Shown: piece after piece, positions 45,690 through 54,959 of the stretch
Layout: every line of letters begins with the position of its first letter
Position numbering within the stretch: the stretch's first letter is position 1
NCBI RefSeq assembly: GCF_029869545.1
Contig: NZ_JARWQD010000240.1
Location: 1 to 64,000 of the forward strand
Length of the DNA stretch: 64,000 nt
Direction: 5' to 3'
Source of the DNA: Nocardia wallacei
Lineage (GTDB): Bacteria > Actinomycetota > Actinomycetes > Mycobacteriales > Mycobacteriaceae
The notes under the pieces: model-generated
Told to the model about the DNA's origin: nothing
Database searches by the model: none
What the model saw: only the letters and a program-made list of their open reading frames with translations
Translations under genes and position numbers: made by a program

Positions 45690-45796
45690 TTTCACCGGAA
45701 CACCTTACGGAACACCGTGGCCAGGGCCTGAGTACCGCGGCTGTGGTGTTCCGTTGGCCGATCGGCCTACGGAACAGCTACGCAGCAACACCGTTC
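45690..45796. other. repeat array resembling a resolvase res site
   Basis: Directly upstream of the resolvase start the motif CGGAACACC occurs at 45696-45704 and 45708-45716, its inverse GGTGTTCCG at 45745-45753 and the shorter CGGAACA at 45770-45776. Such mixed direct and inverted copies next to tnpR are expected of the resolution site where resolvase dimers bind. Binding is inferred. Confidence 0.5.
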
Positions 45797-46888
45797 CTAC
45801 TTTGCCGGCAAACTCAGGTAACCACGTGGAGGCGACAGGCGTAGCGCCGAGCGCATCAAAATGTCCAATTCCTTGCCCAGTTCGCTGACATCGAACCGAT
45901 CCTCGAAGAGCACTGCTACCTCACCGACAGCCAGTTCGGGCGACGAACACAAGACGGTGTCGAAGCCGTTGCCTGTCAACCACAGCATCGATGTCGAGTC
46001 GACGACATCCTCGCGGTTCCAGTCGGGGATGGCACCCAACCAACCCGCCCATGTTGCGAAAGTCGACATATACGACGGCTGGGCAAGGCCGTAGGATTCG
46101 CCGTCGAGCATGGTGAACCCAGGGTGCACATCAGTGAGAAACCGATGAACCGCCGGTGGCAGCGTCTCCCAGAACGGTGGCGTCGGTCCGGTGAATGTGT
46201 GCGGATCCCATCCCACCCATACCACCGTGTTGCCGTCGGCGTCTTCGACGAAGTAGAGCAGAGCCTGACCCTCCGAGTGCCATCGGCAGACGTGCACGTC
46301 GCGTAGTCTGGCATGCAGTTCGGAGGCGAAATCCGGCACCAGATCCAGGAAGTCGGTATTCCAGCGTCGCAGCGCCAACCATACCCGCTCCTCACGATCG
46401 CATGCCGTGACGATCTCGTGGAACGGTGCTGTCGCATGGGCGTCCGGCACGTCGAACATGAACACAATCGGGCCGTCGCCGCGATCGCCACCCAACAGTT
46501 CCTCGAGTTTGTGCGTGCCCGAGACCATCGATGGGGCACCGAATTCGAGCTGGTCGAGCAACTGCGAGTCGCCCGCGGCGGCCGATGAAACTGCGCGGTG
46601 CAGGTCCGATCGCACCCGGTTCTCCAACTGCACCTGCTCGGCCTGGTAGTCCGGGTCGATCCCTGTCAGCATTGCGGCACTGCGGCCGCGTTGCATCCAG
46701 TACACCGGCCGTGACACCCACTGCATGTTTGCTGGCGTGTGGGACACATGCCACATCTGCTCCGGCGTGAGAATGGTGAATCCCGGGATCTGCATGAGCT
46801 CCGACAGCGGGATGATGCGCGCCGCAACGACTGCGGAGTCGAACTTGCCCGGGCCGATCATCCCCCCGTACCGCAACTTCCCCTGCAT
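45797..46888 (-). CDS. hypothetical protein, 363 aa, apparent transposon cargo
   Basis: An intact soluble protein with tryptophan-rich segments: QMWHVSHTPANMQWVSRPVY (about 45-65), VWLALRRWNTDFLDLVPDF near 180, DADGNTVVWVGWDPHTFTG and MSTFATWAGWLGAIPDWNRE near 285. No signal peptide, membrane helix or recognised catalytic motif; the fold could be SUKH/SMI1-like but I cannot show it. The ATG at 46888 follows GAGG. It is the only intact gene between the resolvase and the Tn3 transposase fragment and is read in the same direction, so it was probably carried by that element. Confidence 0.65.
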   Translation of the reverse strand: MQGKLRYGGMIGPGKFDSAVVAARIIPLSELMQIPGFTILTPEQMWHVSHTPANMQWVSRPVYWMQRGRSAAMLTGIDPDYQAEQVQLENRVRSDLHRAVSSAAAGDSQLLDQLEFGAPSMVSGTHKLEELLGGDRGDGPIVFMFDVPDAHATAPFHEIVTACDREERVWLALRRWNTDFLDLVPDFASELHARLRDVHVCRWHSEGQALLYFVEDADGNTVVWVGWDPHTFTGPTPPFWETLPPAVHRFLTDVHPGFTMLDGESYGLAQPSYMSTFATWAGWLGAIPDWNREDVVDSTSMLWLTGNGFDTVLCSSPELAVGEVAVLFEDRFDVSELGKELDILMRSALRLSPPRGYLSLPAK

Positions 46889-47127
46889 AAAACCTCGAAC
46901 CTTTCTCCGACTGACAGAGTCACAACGGAAGGTTGCCAAGATGGCCCGAACGCGCCGCGTCAACCGCTGCTCGCCGCCCATCGTGGCAGCACCCGACACT
47001 TATTCCTGAGCGATCTTCCCATCCATGGGAACGTATCCACGACACGGATCAGAACGCTGTTCGGTCTGCGCCTCGAGATTGCCGCAGGCACGAATAGGAG
47101 GCATCCAGCTGCGCCAGGTGCCCATGA

Positions 47128-47640
47128 TCACGCGGCAGGCGAGGTCTGGCCTGTGCAATCGCCGCCCGTAACCGTTTCCACCCGGATCCGCTCACCACGA
47201 ATCAGGCCGCCGATCTCCTCGTCAGCGATCTGCGGGTCGGTGACGATCGACAGCAGCTCGTCCAGCGACGCTTGCCGGTCTTCCGGATTTACCGCGTTCG
47301 GCCAGCTGCTCCTGCATCCGCTCCTCGGCTCTGCTGAACTTCGCCGAGAGGGTCGAACAACTGCACCGCCTCGTCGAGCACCTCGGTTAGCCGACCGCGC
47401 CAGCACAGTCAACAGGATCGGATATCTGCGCCGCGGATCCCGCCGCCCCCAGAGCCTGCGGCGTCAAACGGCGGCCCATCGTGGCCAGGAACCGGCGGCA
47501 CTCCGCCGGCAGCACCGACATGTCCAGGGTGTTGGCGCCAGACCGTGCAGGGACCCGACCTTGTCGACTTCGGCCTTCACCACCGTGACCGGGCGCGGCC
47601 GAATCGCCCACGCCGAGATCAGATCCTCACACGCCAGCCG
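47128..47640 (-). pseudogene. tnpA: Tn3-family transposase N-terminal fragment
   Basis: Three minus frames in series give LACEDLISAWAIRPRPVTVV and VKAEVDKVGSLHG, then LDMSVLPAECRRFLATMGRR with LTPQALG, then RQASLDELLSIVTDPQIADE followed by EIGGLIRGERI. This is the N-terminal region of Tn3-type transposases of actinobacteria, broken by at least three frameshifts. The catalytic C-terminal two thirds are absent; a C-terminal scrap of the same family is at 8.4-8.6 kb. Confidence 0.55.
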
Positions 47641-47649
47641 GAACAACAA

Positions 47650-47940
47650 CGTAGGCGAGCGGGCAGCCGGCCCATGTCGAGGCGCCGCAGGATCCGCCAA
47701 ACAGTCGCGACGCTGACGTCGTGGTAGCGGTGCAGGTACATGGCGATCTTGCCGCGCCCGAAGTGGTAGTTGCGACGCAAGTGGACGATCTTGTCCACCA
47801 CCTCGGCACAAGTCGCGTTCGGGGCTGGTCTGCCGTCGCCGCGAAGGTCCCGCAGCCCGTCCACCCCTCGGTCTCGTGGCTGATGCCGTAGTACCGATAC
47901 GCATTGCAACACTGCCGGAGACTTCCTCGACATGACGCAA
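47650..47940 (-). pseudogene. IS481-family transposase N-terminal fragment
   Basis: The minus strand reads ATCAEVVDKIVHLRRNYHFG, RGKIAMYLHRYHDVSVATVW and RILRRLDMGRLPA, the helix-turn-helix region of an IS481 transposase, with a frameshifted N-terminal piece containing AYRYYGISHETEG. It stops at the Tn3 fragment. The C-terminal part of the same type is at 44770-44890. Confidence 0.65.
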
Positions 47941-48232
47941 GACCGCGAGGCGCCGACCAACCTCATTGGCACCCAAGCCAGGCACCAGACACGCTGCCCC
48001 GCAGATAAAACCGGATATCGCCGCTGGTCAAGGCAATTTCGTTGTTCTTCGCACGATTACTACCGGAACCTCAACCAGCACGCCGAACGCACACGCGACT
48101 TCGCCGTCAACTCGAAGAACCGACTGCCGGATTACCTACCCGTACTTGCCTGACATGCGCAGAACCGACTCGCGATGGTGTTCAGGACAGGAGGCCGGTG
48201 GAGGGGACGTCGGCCACCGCGCCTTTTATGGA
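47941..48232. other. stretch without a recognised gene
   Basis: Short plus-strand frames only, with no recognisable motif. It separates the mobile-element block from the hydrolase/thioesterase pair and may contain the outer end of the IS481 element. Confidence 0.35.
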
Positions 48233-49123
48233 TCACAGCGTGCGGCCGAGAAAGCCAGTGACAGCTGCGGTGAAGGCATCATTGTCATCGCCCGCCACCA
48301 TATGACCGGTGCCGGACACGTCCACGGTTTCCGCGTGGGGAACGACGTCCAGGAATTCAGCGACCGTCTCATGAGACACGAGATCGGACAGGGCACCGCG
48401 CACGAGCAGGGTCGGGGCGACAATGCGACCCGCGCCCCTGAGGAGCATCTCGACGAGTGCCTCGAATTGCGCATTGCCAACCGATATGTCCTGGTGCAAC
48501 GCCTGGAAGCGGTCGGTGATGAGCGCGGGATCCCATCGCCACACCCACCGGCCGTCTGCTCGGTGCCGCAATACCCTGTGGAGCCCCTCGAGGCGCACTG
48601 GTCGTTCGCGGTGCGGATTGTATGCCGCGATCACATCAGCGGCGGTCTCGAGACTTGTGAACCCGTCGGGATGCGCGGCCATGAACGAGACGACGCGGCG
48701 GGCACCCTCGAACTCCATCCGAGGGGTGACATCGACCAGCACCACCGCTCCCCACAACTCAGGCGGCGCGAGTAGGTGCGTGGCGAGAATAGTCATCCCG
48801 CCCAGCGACGCTCCGACGACCGCAGGAGCGCGCTCCGCGCAGAATCGCTCCCGCACCGCGAGCAGGTCTTCAGCAAGGTGGTCGACGTCGTACCGTCCGT
48901 CGGGCGCCCAGTCGCTGTCGCCGTGCCCGCGTGCGTCGTATGCCACGACCGTGTAGCCCTGCTCATGCAGTCGAAGCGCTGAGGTGCTCCAGGCGTGACG
49001 ATTCTGCCCACCTCCGTGCAGCAGAATAACAACCGGCCGGTTGGTGCTGTGGGCATAGTAATCGGCGGTCAGCGTGACTCCGTCGCGGGTCGGCACCAAC
49101 ACATTGAGCATGCCTGCCGTCAC
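48233..49123 (-). CDS. alpha/beta hydrolase (peroxidase/esterase type)
   Basis: A 296-residue hydrolase with VVILLHGGGQNRHAWSTSAL (oxyanion region) near 32, YDARGHGDSDW, nucleophile elbow GASLGG near 105, acid in VRGALSDLVSHE near 245 and His in VSGTGHMVAGDDNDAF near 275. Such enzymes of the haloperoxidase/BioH-like group hydrolyse esters or thioesters. Its start overlaps the stop of the thioesterase gene (ATGA), so the two are translationally coupled. Confidence 0.85.
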   Translation of the reverse strand: MTAGMLNVLVPTRDGVTLTADYYAHSTNRPVVILLHGGGQNRHAWSTSALRLHEQGYTVVAYDARGHGDSDWAPDGRYDVDHLAEDLLAVRERFCAERAPAVVGASLGGMTILATHLLAPPELWGAVVLVDVTPRMEFEGARRVVSFMAAHPDGFTSLETAADVIAAYNPHRERPVRLEGLHRVLRHRADGRWVWRWDPALITDRFQALHQDISVGNAQFEALVEMLLRGAGRIVAPTLLVRGALSDLVSHETVAEFLDVVPHAETVDVSGTGHMVAGDDNDAFTAAVTGFLGRTL

Positions 49124-49560
49124 GAGTTGTCGCCCTGTTCGCGGACAATCGTGACGGTCCCCTGTGCTGCAGAGACCGCCCGACCGTGGTTCGTGATGTC
49201 AATACGTGCGACGCCGGACCGCTTGGTCATCGCGATGATCTCTGTCGTTGCGACACAGACGCCGTCGGCGACCGGCCGCAGCAGATTCACCTTGAACTCA
49301 GTGGTCGCGACCCAGGAGCCGATCGGGATCACCGGGTAGAAGACAACGCCCAAGCAGTGGTCGACCATGGCCGACAGGCAACCGCCGTGCAGCTTGCCGA
49401 ACGGTGTGAGCAGCTCGTCGCGTACCTCCATCTCGATGACCGATCGGCCGGCGCCCACCTCGACGTGGCGGAACCCGAGATACGCCGAGATTCCGCCAGC
49501 GGACTTCGCTGCGCCGAGCATCTGTGCGGCGATCTGCTGGTCGAACTGCGGAAATTCCAT
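49120..49560 (-). CDS. hot-dog fold thioesterase (PaaI/YbgC-like)
   Basis: A 146-residue PaaI-type acyl-CoA thioesterase. The hot-dog helix has TPFGKLHGGCLSAMVDHCLG, with HGG and the acidic residue of the active site, followed by TTEFKVNLLRPVADG and ARIDITNHGRAVSAAQGTV. I chose ATG 49560; the open frame extends 75 codons upstream in low-quality sequence. It is coupled to the hydrolase gene. A role in removing acyl or aryl groups from CoA is likely; substrate unknown. Confidence 0.82.
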   Translation of the reverse strand: MEFPQFDQQIAAQMLGAAKSAGGISAYLGFRHVEVGAGRSVIEMEVRDELLTPFGKLHGGCLSAMVDHCLGVVFYPVIPIGSWVATTEFKVNLLRPVADGVCVATTEIIAMTKRSGVARIDITNHGRAVSAAQGTVTIVREQGDNS

Positions 49561-49892
49561 CGGTGTCTGCTCCGCTTCTAGATGACCCGGGGATTCCAAG
49601 AGACAATAATACAGATTGTGTATCGCGTGCACGGGGACGATCGCTGAGGCCGTCGTCACGTGACATCGGCCGTTCGGTGGGGACCCGGCTCGATGATGGG
49701 CAGGCGAGAAGTAGCGTAGGAGAGTGCGTCCGGGGCTGTGTCGCCACCGCTCCAGACGGCCAGCAGGCTGAGGATGATCCGCCAAAACCCCGCACCCTAG
49801 TCGATCTCGGTCTGCCGCTGCTGGCAGAATCGCATCCCGACACCACCGATTGGCGCTTCGCGACGTGCCGTGGCACTCGGCAGGCCAGGAGA
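49561..49892. other. intergenic stretch without a recognised gene
   Basis: About 330 bp between the thioesterase start and the end of the TetR gene, both on the minus strand. It probably holds the promoter of the thioesterase-hydrolase pair. No operator or hairpin stood out. Confidence 0.35.
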
Positions 49893-50525
49893 CTATCCGG
49901 CCGGTTCGTCGCGCAACCGGGGTAGCAGGTGGCGAGCCGCGAAGCGGCGAGCGGCCTCGGGCGTCTCGAGAGATATGTTGACCGAAGGTGTGAGTACGAA
50001 CGACAGGATCACGCGGACGGTCAACTCGGCAACGACACGAAGATCGGCGTCCGTGCGGTCGTCGTGGACCTCTTCGGCTAGCTGATCAGCCAAGAAGTTC
50101 GATGCGGTCTCGATGAGACCGCCTCCCTCGATCGTGAGAAACGGCAGCAAGGATTCCGGCTCGGTCTCCAGCAGGCGGTTGAGCAGCGCGTGCCCGCGCA
50201 CTGCCGCCAGCGTGAATACGAATCCTTCGACGATTTTGTCCTCGAGATCCTCATGACCAGACACCTCGGCTTCCAGCTCCACGAGGAACCTGCCGAGTTC
50301 CCGCAAGATCACCGCTTCGACGATGCGCTCCTTGCTCGGAAAGTGTCGATACAGCGTCACGCGCGCCAACCGTGCACGACGGGCGATGTCCTCAATCCTG
50401 CTGCGATTGATCCCGACGACCTCGAACTGCCGAAGTGCGGCGTCGAGGATGCGTTCCGGAGTCCCCGGCGGCGTCGGTGTCCGGATCAGCGCGACTGCTT
50501 TTACGAGCAAGCTGGCGTAGTTCAT
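49893..50525 (-). CDS. TetR-family transcriptional regulator
   Basis: A 210-residue TetR protein. The HTH covers RILDAALRQFEVVGINRSRI, EDIARRARLARVTLYRHFPS and KERIVEAVI (residues about 25-75). The C-terminal ligand domain is helical. It is divergent from the esterase-diiron-BVMO operon across 164 bp and is the probable repressor of that operon. Confidence 0.87.
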   Translation of the reverse strand: MNYASLLVKAVALIRTPTPPGTPERILDAALRQFEVVGINRSRIEDIARRARLARVTLYRHFPSKERIVEAVILRELGRFLVELEAEVSGHEDLEDKIVEGFVFTLAAVRGHALLNRLLETEPESLLPFLTIEGGGLIETASNFLADQLAEEVHDDRTDADLRVVAELTVRVILSFVLTPSVNISLETPEAARRFAARHLLPRLRDEPAG

Positions 50526-50667
50526 CGTCGTGAGCAGGTCCTTCGATCCAGGCGAGGTAGTCAGCTGTCGAGTGTGCCTGATCGCCGGTTGCCCTTCCGA
50601 GCGGGTTCCGGATCCACCGCATGTTCACTTTTGGAACGACCTGAAATGGGCATTGAAACAATGGTAT

Positions 50668-50690
50668 CAGATAGGTACCGTTATTATCTG
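50668..50690. promoter_or_regulatory. candidate operator upstream of the esterase-BVMO operon
   Basis: CAGATA at 50668-50673 and TATCTG at 50685-50690 form an inverted repeat around GGTACCGTTAT, in an AT-richer part of the TetR/esterase gap. Half-sites of six bases make it tentative. Confidence 0.3.
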
Positions 50691-51796
50691 TGGTACGCAG
50701 CGAGGCGTCCTGGCGAATCACCAGGCTGGCAGACGAACGGGCGAGGACGCATACGCACGGGCCCACGTCGACCGATCCCTCCGCGTCGCAACTGGCCCTA
50801 TCGGTGCACGAACGCCCAGGCTTTGCGACCGTCATGGCCGGATTCGGCGTCCGGTGTGCGGCGCGACCCTTGTCGGTGTCGGTCCCGGCGAACGCGTGGG
50901 GTGTGGCCTTGCTCAATGCGACGTTGAGCGCGGGGCTCCATATCGTCAGCCATCCGCACGGGACCGCCGAGGTTTCTCCGGTACGTGCGGATTTCGACGG
51001 TGGTGCCGTGGTCGGGGAGTGGGTTCGCGCTCCTGGCGTCGAAACTTCCGGACCCGCGCTGCTCTACATTCACGGCGGCGCGTTCGTGGCTTGTTCACCG
51101 CGGACCCACCGGGGACTGACGAGCGAACTCTCCGCACAATCCGGGCTTCCGGTGTTCGCGGTCGAGTACCGGAAGGCTCCGCGCTATCGCTTTCCCGCCG
51201 CGAACGACGATGCTTGGCGTGCCTACCGATGGTTGAGTTCACGAACGGGCGGTGGTCTCGTGGCGATCGCGGGAGACTCGGCAGGGGGATATCTGGCGGT
51301 TGCCACGGCGCTCGCGGCTACGCGGGGAGCCGGGCGGGGCGATTGCCCACCGCCGGCGGCCTTGCTGGCCTTATCCCCACTGACGGACGCCACGCTGAGC
51401 CTGGCGCGGATGCGCGAGCGCGGGCGACTTCAGGAGGACCCGTTCGTCTCCGCTGCGGCTGCCACACGGATCGTCGGTTTGTACACGGCCGGTGCGTCCG
51501 CGCAGGAGATCTCGCTACTGGACGCGGACTTCCGAAATTTCTGTCCCACCATGATCCACGTCGGCGGAACCGAAATGCTGCTCGAGGACGCGCGCGCACT
51601 GCATACACGTGTGCTAGCTGCGGGCGGTGCGTCCTGGCTCCATATCTGGCCAGGCCAGGTACATGTCTTCCCAGCCATGTTCAGGTTCGTCCCACAGGCC
51701 CGCGCAGCGCTGAGTCTGAGCGGCGCCTTCCTGCGCGATGCTATCTCCCCTGAGGCGGCTCGCGCGGCAGTCCACCGGCCTCCGGACACCGGGTGA
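50690..51796 (+). CDS. esterase/lipase of the hormone-sensitive-lipase family
   Basis: An alpha/beta hydrolase fold-3 esterase of up to 368 residues. The HSL signature is ALLYIHGGAFVACSPRTHRG (oxyanion HGGAF) and the nucleophile elbow VAIAGDSAGGYLAVATAL. The acid may be in HVGGTEMLLEDAR and the His in WPGQVHVFPAM. The GTG at 50690 overlaps the candidate operator, so a later start such as the ATG of TVMAGFGVR is possible. It is first of three genes with the diiron protein and BVMO, fitting hydrolysis of esters made by the monooxygenase. Confidence 0.82.
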   Translation: MVRSEASWRITRLADERARTHTHGPTSTDPSASQLALSVHERPGFATVMAGFGVRCAARPLSVSVPANAWGVALLNATLSAGLHIVSHPHGTAEVSPVRADFDGGAVVGEWVRAPGVETSGPALLYIHGGAFVACSPRTHRGLTSELSAQSGLPVFAVEYRKAPRYRFPAANDDAWRAYRWLSSRTGGGLVAIAGDSAGGYLAVATALAATRGAGRGDCPPPAALLALSPLTDATLSLARMRERGRLQEDPFVSAAAATRIVGLYTAGASAQEISLLDADFRNFCPTMIHVGGTEMLLEDARALHTRVLAAGGASWLHIWPGQVHVFPAMFRFVPQARAALSLSGAFLRDAISPEAARAAVHRPPDTG

Positions 51797-51829
51797 GTAC
51801 GGTGTCCACAATCGCGAAGGAGTGACGCG

Positions 51830-52759
51830 ATGCCAATCGAATTGCAGCACATGCTGCACACCATAAAACAGCGCCAATGGGCTCTCGGTGACTTCGACTG
51901 GGACGAACCTGGGGCAGACGCGATAACGGCCGAGCAGCGCCCGCAGGTCAAACAGTTCATGTCCGATTTGGTCTGGATCGAGCAGGTCGGCTCGCGCGCA
52001 TTCGTGGCGCTCGCACATCAGGCCCAGGACAATACGTTGGCAGAGATCTACCGCTACTTCCACGCCGAGGAGCAAAAACACGCGAACGCGGAGTTGGCCC
52101 TGATGCGCCGATGGGGCATGCTCGACGACGATGAGATCCCAGAGCCGAATGTCAATATCCGACTCGCCATCGACTGGCTGGACAACTACGCAGACGACCT
52201 GCCGCTGTCGGTTCTGGGCTCGGCAATTCCGATGCTCGAAGTGGCGCTCGACGGAGCGCTGCTGAAATTTCTCCTGGAGGAGATCAAGGACCCGCTGTGT
52301 CACAAGGTCTTCCAGAAGATAAATGCCGATGAGTCCCGCCATCTAGCTGTGGACTTCCACGTGCTGGACATGATCGGAGCAGGGCCGGTGCACCGACTGT
52401 TCATCGAGGCCGCCGCCACCGCGCTGCGCCCATCCATGCTCATCGGAATTCTGACCGGGTTGCCCCTGCTGACCCGTATGCACAACAGCATCGTCGCGAT
52501 GGGACTCGACGAGCAAAAACTCTTCGATGCGATTCGGAAATTCGGCGTCATCGGAGACCGTAGCGTTGCTACCCGCCGCAACCCTATCTACCACGTCGTC
52601 AAGTATTACGGCGAAATGGTCATGGACCGGTCACACCCCTATCACCTACTGCTCGGCAAGGCTCTGCTGGTGATCACTGAGCACTACCCCAGACGATTGC
52701 TCGGTCCCATTCCTTCCTGGATCAACGAACTCACCTACCAACCGGTGGCAGCAGCATGA
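51830..52759 (+). CDS. ferritin-like diiron protein
   Basis: A 309-residue protein with two diiron half-sites: Glu51 (VWIEQVGSRAF) with Glu81-x-x-His84 (FHAEEQKHANAE), and Glu137 (PMLEVALDGAL) with Glu168-x-x-His171 (NADESRHLAVDF). This pattern is typical of ferritin-like oxidases or reductases. In actinobacteria such genes often sit next to Baeyer-Villiger or flavin monooxygenases, but the exact reaction is not established. GAAGGAG precedes the ATG. It overlaps the BVMO gene by 4 bp. Confidence 0.8.
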   Translation: MPIELQHMLHTIKQRQWALGDFDWDEPGADAITAEQRPQVKQFMSDLVWIEQVGSRAFVALAHQAQDNTLAEIYRYFHAEEQKHANAELALMRRWGMLDDDEIPEPNVNIRLAIDWLDNYADDLPLSVLGSAIPMLEVALDGALLKFLLEEIKDPLCHKVFQKINADESRHLAVDFHVLDMIGAGPVHRLFIEAAATALRPSMLIGILTGLPLLTRMHNSIVAMGLDEQKLFDAIRKFGVIGDRSVATRRNPIYHVVKYYGEMVMDRSHPYHLLLGKALLVITEHYPRRLLGPIPSWINELTYQPVAAA

Positions 52760-54270
52760 TCGGCGAAACGCATCAACAGCACCTTGCCTCCGGGAAAGCA
52801 ATCCCCGGCATCACCCAGGTACTGATCATCGGAGCGGGGTTCTCCGGAATCGGTACCGCGATTCGCTTGCAGCACGCGGGTATCGAGGACGTCGTCGTAC
52901 TCGAGCGTGCGGCCGGGCCCGGCGGCACGTGGCGCGACAACGTCTATCCGGGTGCGGCTTGCGACATTCCGTCGGTGCTGTACTCGTTCTCATTCGCCCG
53001 AAATCCGCGATGGAACTACGGCTATTCGTCCAGTGCGGATATCCTCGCCTACATACACGATGTGATCGCCCAGTACGGTCTTGGTGGGAAAATACGGTAC
53101 GGCTGCAACGTGGTCGGGCTCGACTTCGACGAATCCGCCGGGACCTGGAAGGTGCGCGCCTCAACCGACAGCGGTGAGGAGGTCCGCACCGCACGTTCGG
53201 TGGTGATCGCCGCCGGGCCGCTGTCCAACACCAGTATGCCCGACATCGACGGCATAGACGACTATCGCGGTAACAAAGTACACAGCGGTCGATGGGACCG
53301 CGAACTCGACGTGACCGGACTGACCGTCGCAGTTGTCGGCACGGGCGCCAGCGCAGTGCAGATCGTCCCGGAGCTGGTCAAGCGGGCCCGCCACGTGACC
53401 GTATTCCAGCGTACACCGGGATGGGTCGTGCCTCGCCCCCAGTACAAGGTCCCGGCATGGACCAAATTCATGTTCGACAAGTTGCCGCTCACCGAGGAGC
53501 TCACGCGGAACGCCTACTTCTGGGCACATGAGGTGATCGGGTCCGGCGTGGTGTGGCCGACGGGTCTCACCACCGCACTCGAACAGGTAGCCAAACTCCA
53601 ATTGAGGATCCAGGTCAAGGACAGGTGGACACGACGGCAACTCACACCGGACTACCGGGTCGGCTGCAAGCGACTGCTCATCTCGAATACCTATCTTCCG
53701 TCTCTGAATCGGAATAACTGCAAACTCCTCACCTTCCCCATCGTCCGGCTCACCGAACACGGCATCCTCACGGTCGAGGGCGTCGAGCACCGCTTCGACG
53801 CGATCGTGTTCGCGACCGGATTCGATGTACTCGGCAAGGTCGGAACACCGTTTCCGATCCGCGGTCGTGGCGCACGCCTCCTTGGGCAGGAATGGACCCG
53901 GGGCGCCTACGCCTACAAGAGCGTCCATTGCTCCGGATATCCGAACCTGCATTTCACCTTCGGCCCGAACTCCGGTCCTGGCCACAATTCGGCCTTGGTC
54001 TATCTGGAAGCCCAGATAGACTATATCGTCGAGTCGGTGCGGACGCTCGAGCGGTGGGGCTTGCGATACCTCGACGTGCGCAAACCAGCACAGGAGCGTT
54101 TCAATGCGGGTATCCAGCGGCGCTTGTCCGGGACAACTTGGAACTCCGGCTGCGCCAGTTGGTACCTAACGGAAGACGGCTTCAACCCCACCATGTTCCC
54201 GGGGTTGGCTCGCCAATTCCGTGAGCAGATGGCTGAATTTATCCTCTCCGACTATCACGCGGTGGCCTGA
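52756..54270 (+). CDS. Baeyer-Villiger-type flavin monooxygenase
   Basis: Inserts oxygen next to a ketone to give an ester or lactone using FAD, NADPH and O2. The 504-residue protein has the FAD motif GAGFSG (26-31), the BVMO fingerprint-like YRGNKVHSGRWDRELD near 180, the NADPH motif VAVVGTGASAVQIVPEL near 195 and FQRTPGWVVPRPQYK near 225. Aromatic-rich RWNYGYSSSADIL contacts flavin in relatives. The preceding esterase would hydrolyse the ester product, a common ketone-degradation pairing. Confidence 0.88.
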   Translation: MIGETHQQHLASGKAIPGITQVLIIGAGFSGIGTAIRLQHAGIEDVVVLERAAGPGGTWRDNVYPGAACDIPSVLYSFSFARNPRWNYGYSSSADILAYIHDVIAQYGLGGKIRYGCNVVGLDFDESAGTWKVRASTDSGEEVRTARSVVIAAGPLSNTSMPDIDGIDDYRGNKVHSGRWDRELDVTGLTVAVVGTGASAVQIVPELVKRARHVTVFQRTPGWVVPRPQYKVPAWTKFMFDKLPLTEELTRNAYFWAHEVIGSGVVWPTGLTTALEQVAKLQLRIQVKDRWTRRQLTPDYRVGCKRLLISNTYLPSLNRNNCKLLTFPIVRLTEHGILTVEGVEHRFDAIVFATGFDVLGKVGTPFPIRGRGARLLGQEWTRGAYAYKSVHCSGYPNLHFTFGPNSGPGHNSALVYLEAQIDYIVESVRTLERWGLRYLDVRKPAQERFNAGIQRRLSGTTWNSGCASWYLTEDGFNPTMFPGLARQFREQMAEFILSDYHAVA

Positions 54271-54289
54271 GCGCGAAGAATTGGAGGCC

Positions 54290-54932
54290 GCATACGGCCG
54301 CAGCTCGGTGTCCTTGTCGGCTTCGGACGACGACCTGGCCGACGAGGCCACCCGCACCATCAACCGCATCCGCGGCCTATCGCCTGGTCGATGAGATCCT
54401 GGCCGCTCTGCCCCAGCAGACCGTTATCGTCCCCGGCGCGAAGTCGGCCGAGATCATTTTGCCCAAACTGGCAGACTCGCTGAAAACCGTTCTGCTGCAA
54501 CGCCAAACACTCGCAACCGATATCGGGAGGTGGCTCGATGACCACCCTCTTTTCCAAGGTCCTGACCCCGATGCCCGGCATCGGAGTCAGGACCGGAGCC
54601 CGCATCCCGCTGAAGTCGGCGACGGCTCGGCTTTCGCCTCGTCCGGCCACCTCGCCGCCTACGTCGGCATCGCCCCGGTCACCCACCGCTCCGGCAGGTC
54701 CATCAAAGGTCAACACCCCGCCAGATCCGGCAACCACAAGCTCAAACGAGCGTTCTTCCTGTCCGCGTACATCGCCCAGCACGACCCGGCCAGCCGCGCC
54801 TACTGTGACCGGAAACGCGGGCAAAGGGCAAGAAACACAACGCCGCGCTCATCTGCCCGACGCCGCTACGTCATCGACGCCACGCTGAAACCAAAGAGCC
54901 CTACCACAACCCGCTGCAACGACCAGCCTTGA
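54290..54932 (+). pseudogene. IS110-family transposase remnant (first)
   Basis: Plus frames in series read LVDEILAALPQQTVIVPGAK (via a frame change near 54375), SAEIILPKLADSLKTVLLQR, SKVLTPMPGIGVRTGARI, GDGSAFASSGHLAAYVGIAP, SGNHKLKRAFFLSAYIAQHD and PYHNPLQRPALNPA. This is the C-terminal half of an IS110-type transposase with at least three frameshifts; the N-terminal RuvC-like domain is missing. Confidence 0.68.
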
Positions 54933-54959
54933 ACCCCGCCCAACAGCTACAGTCGCGAC

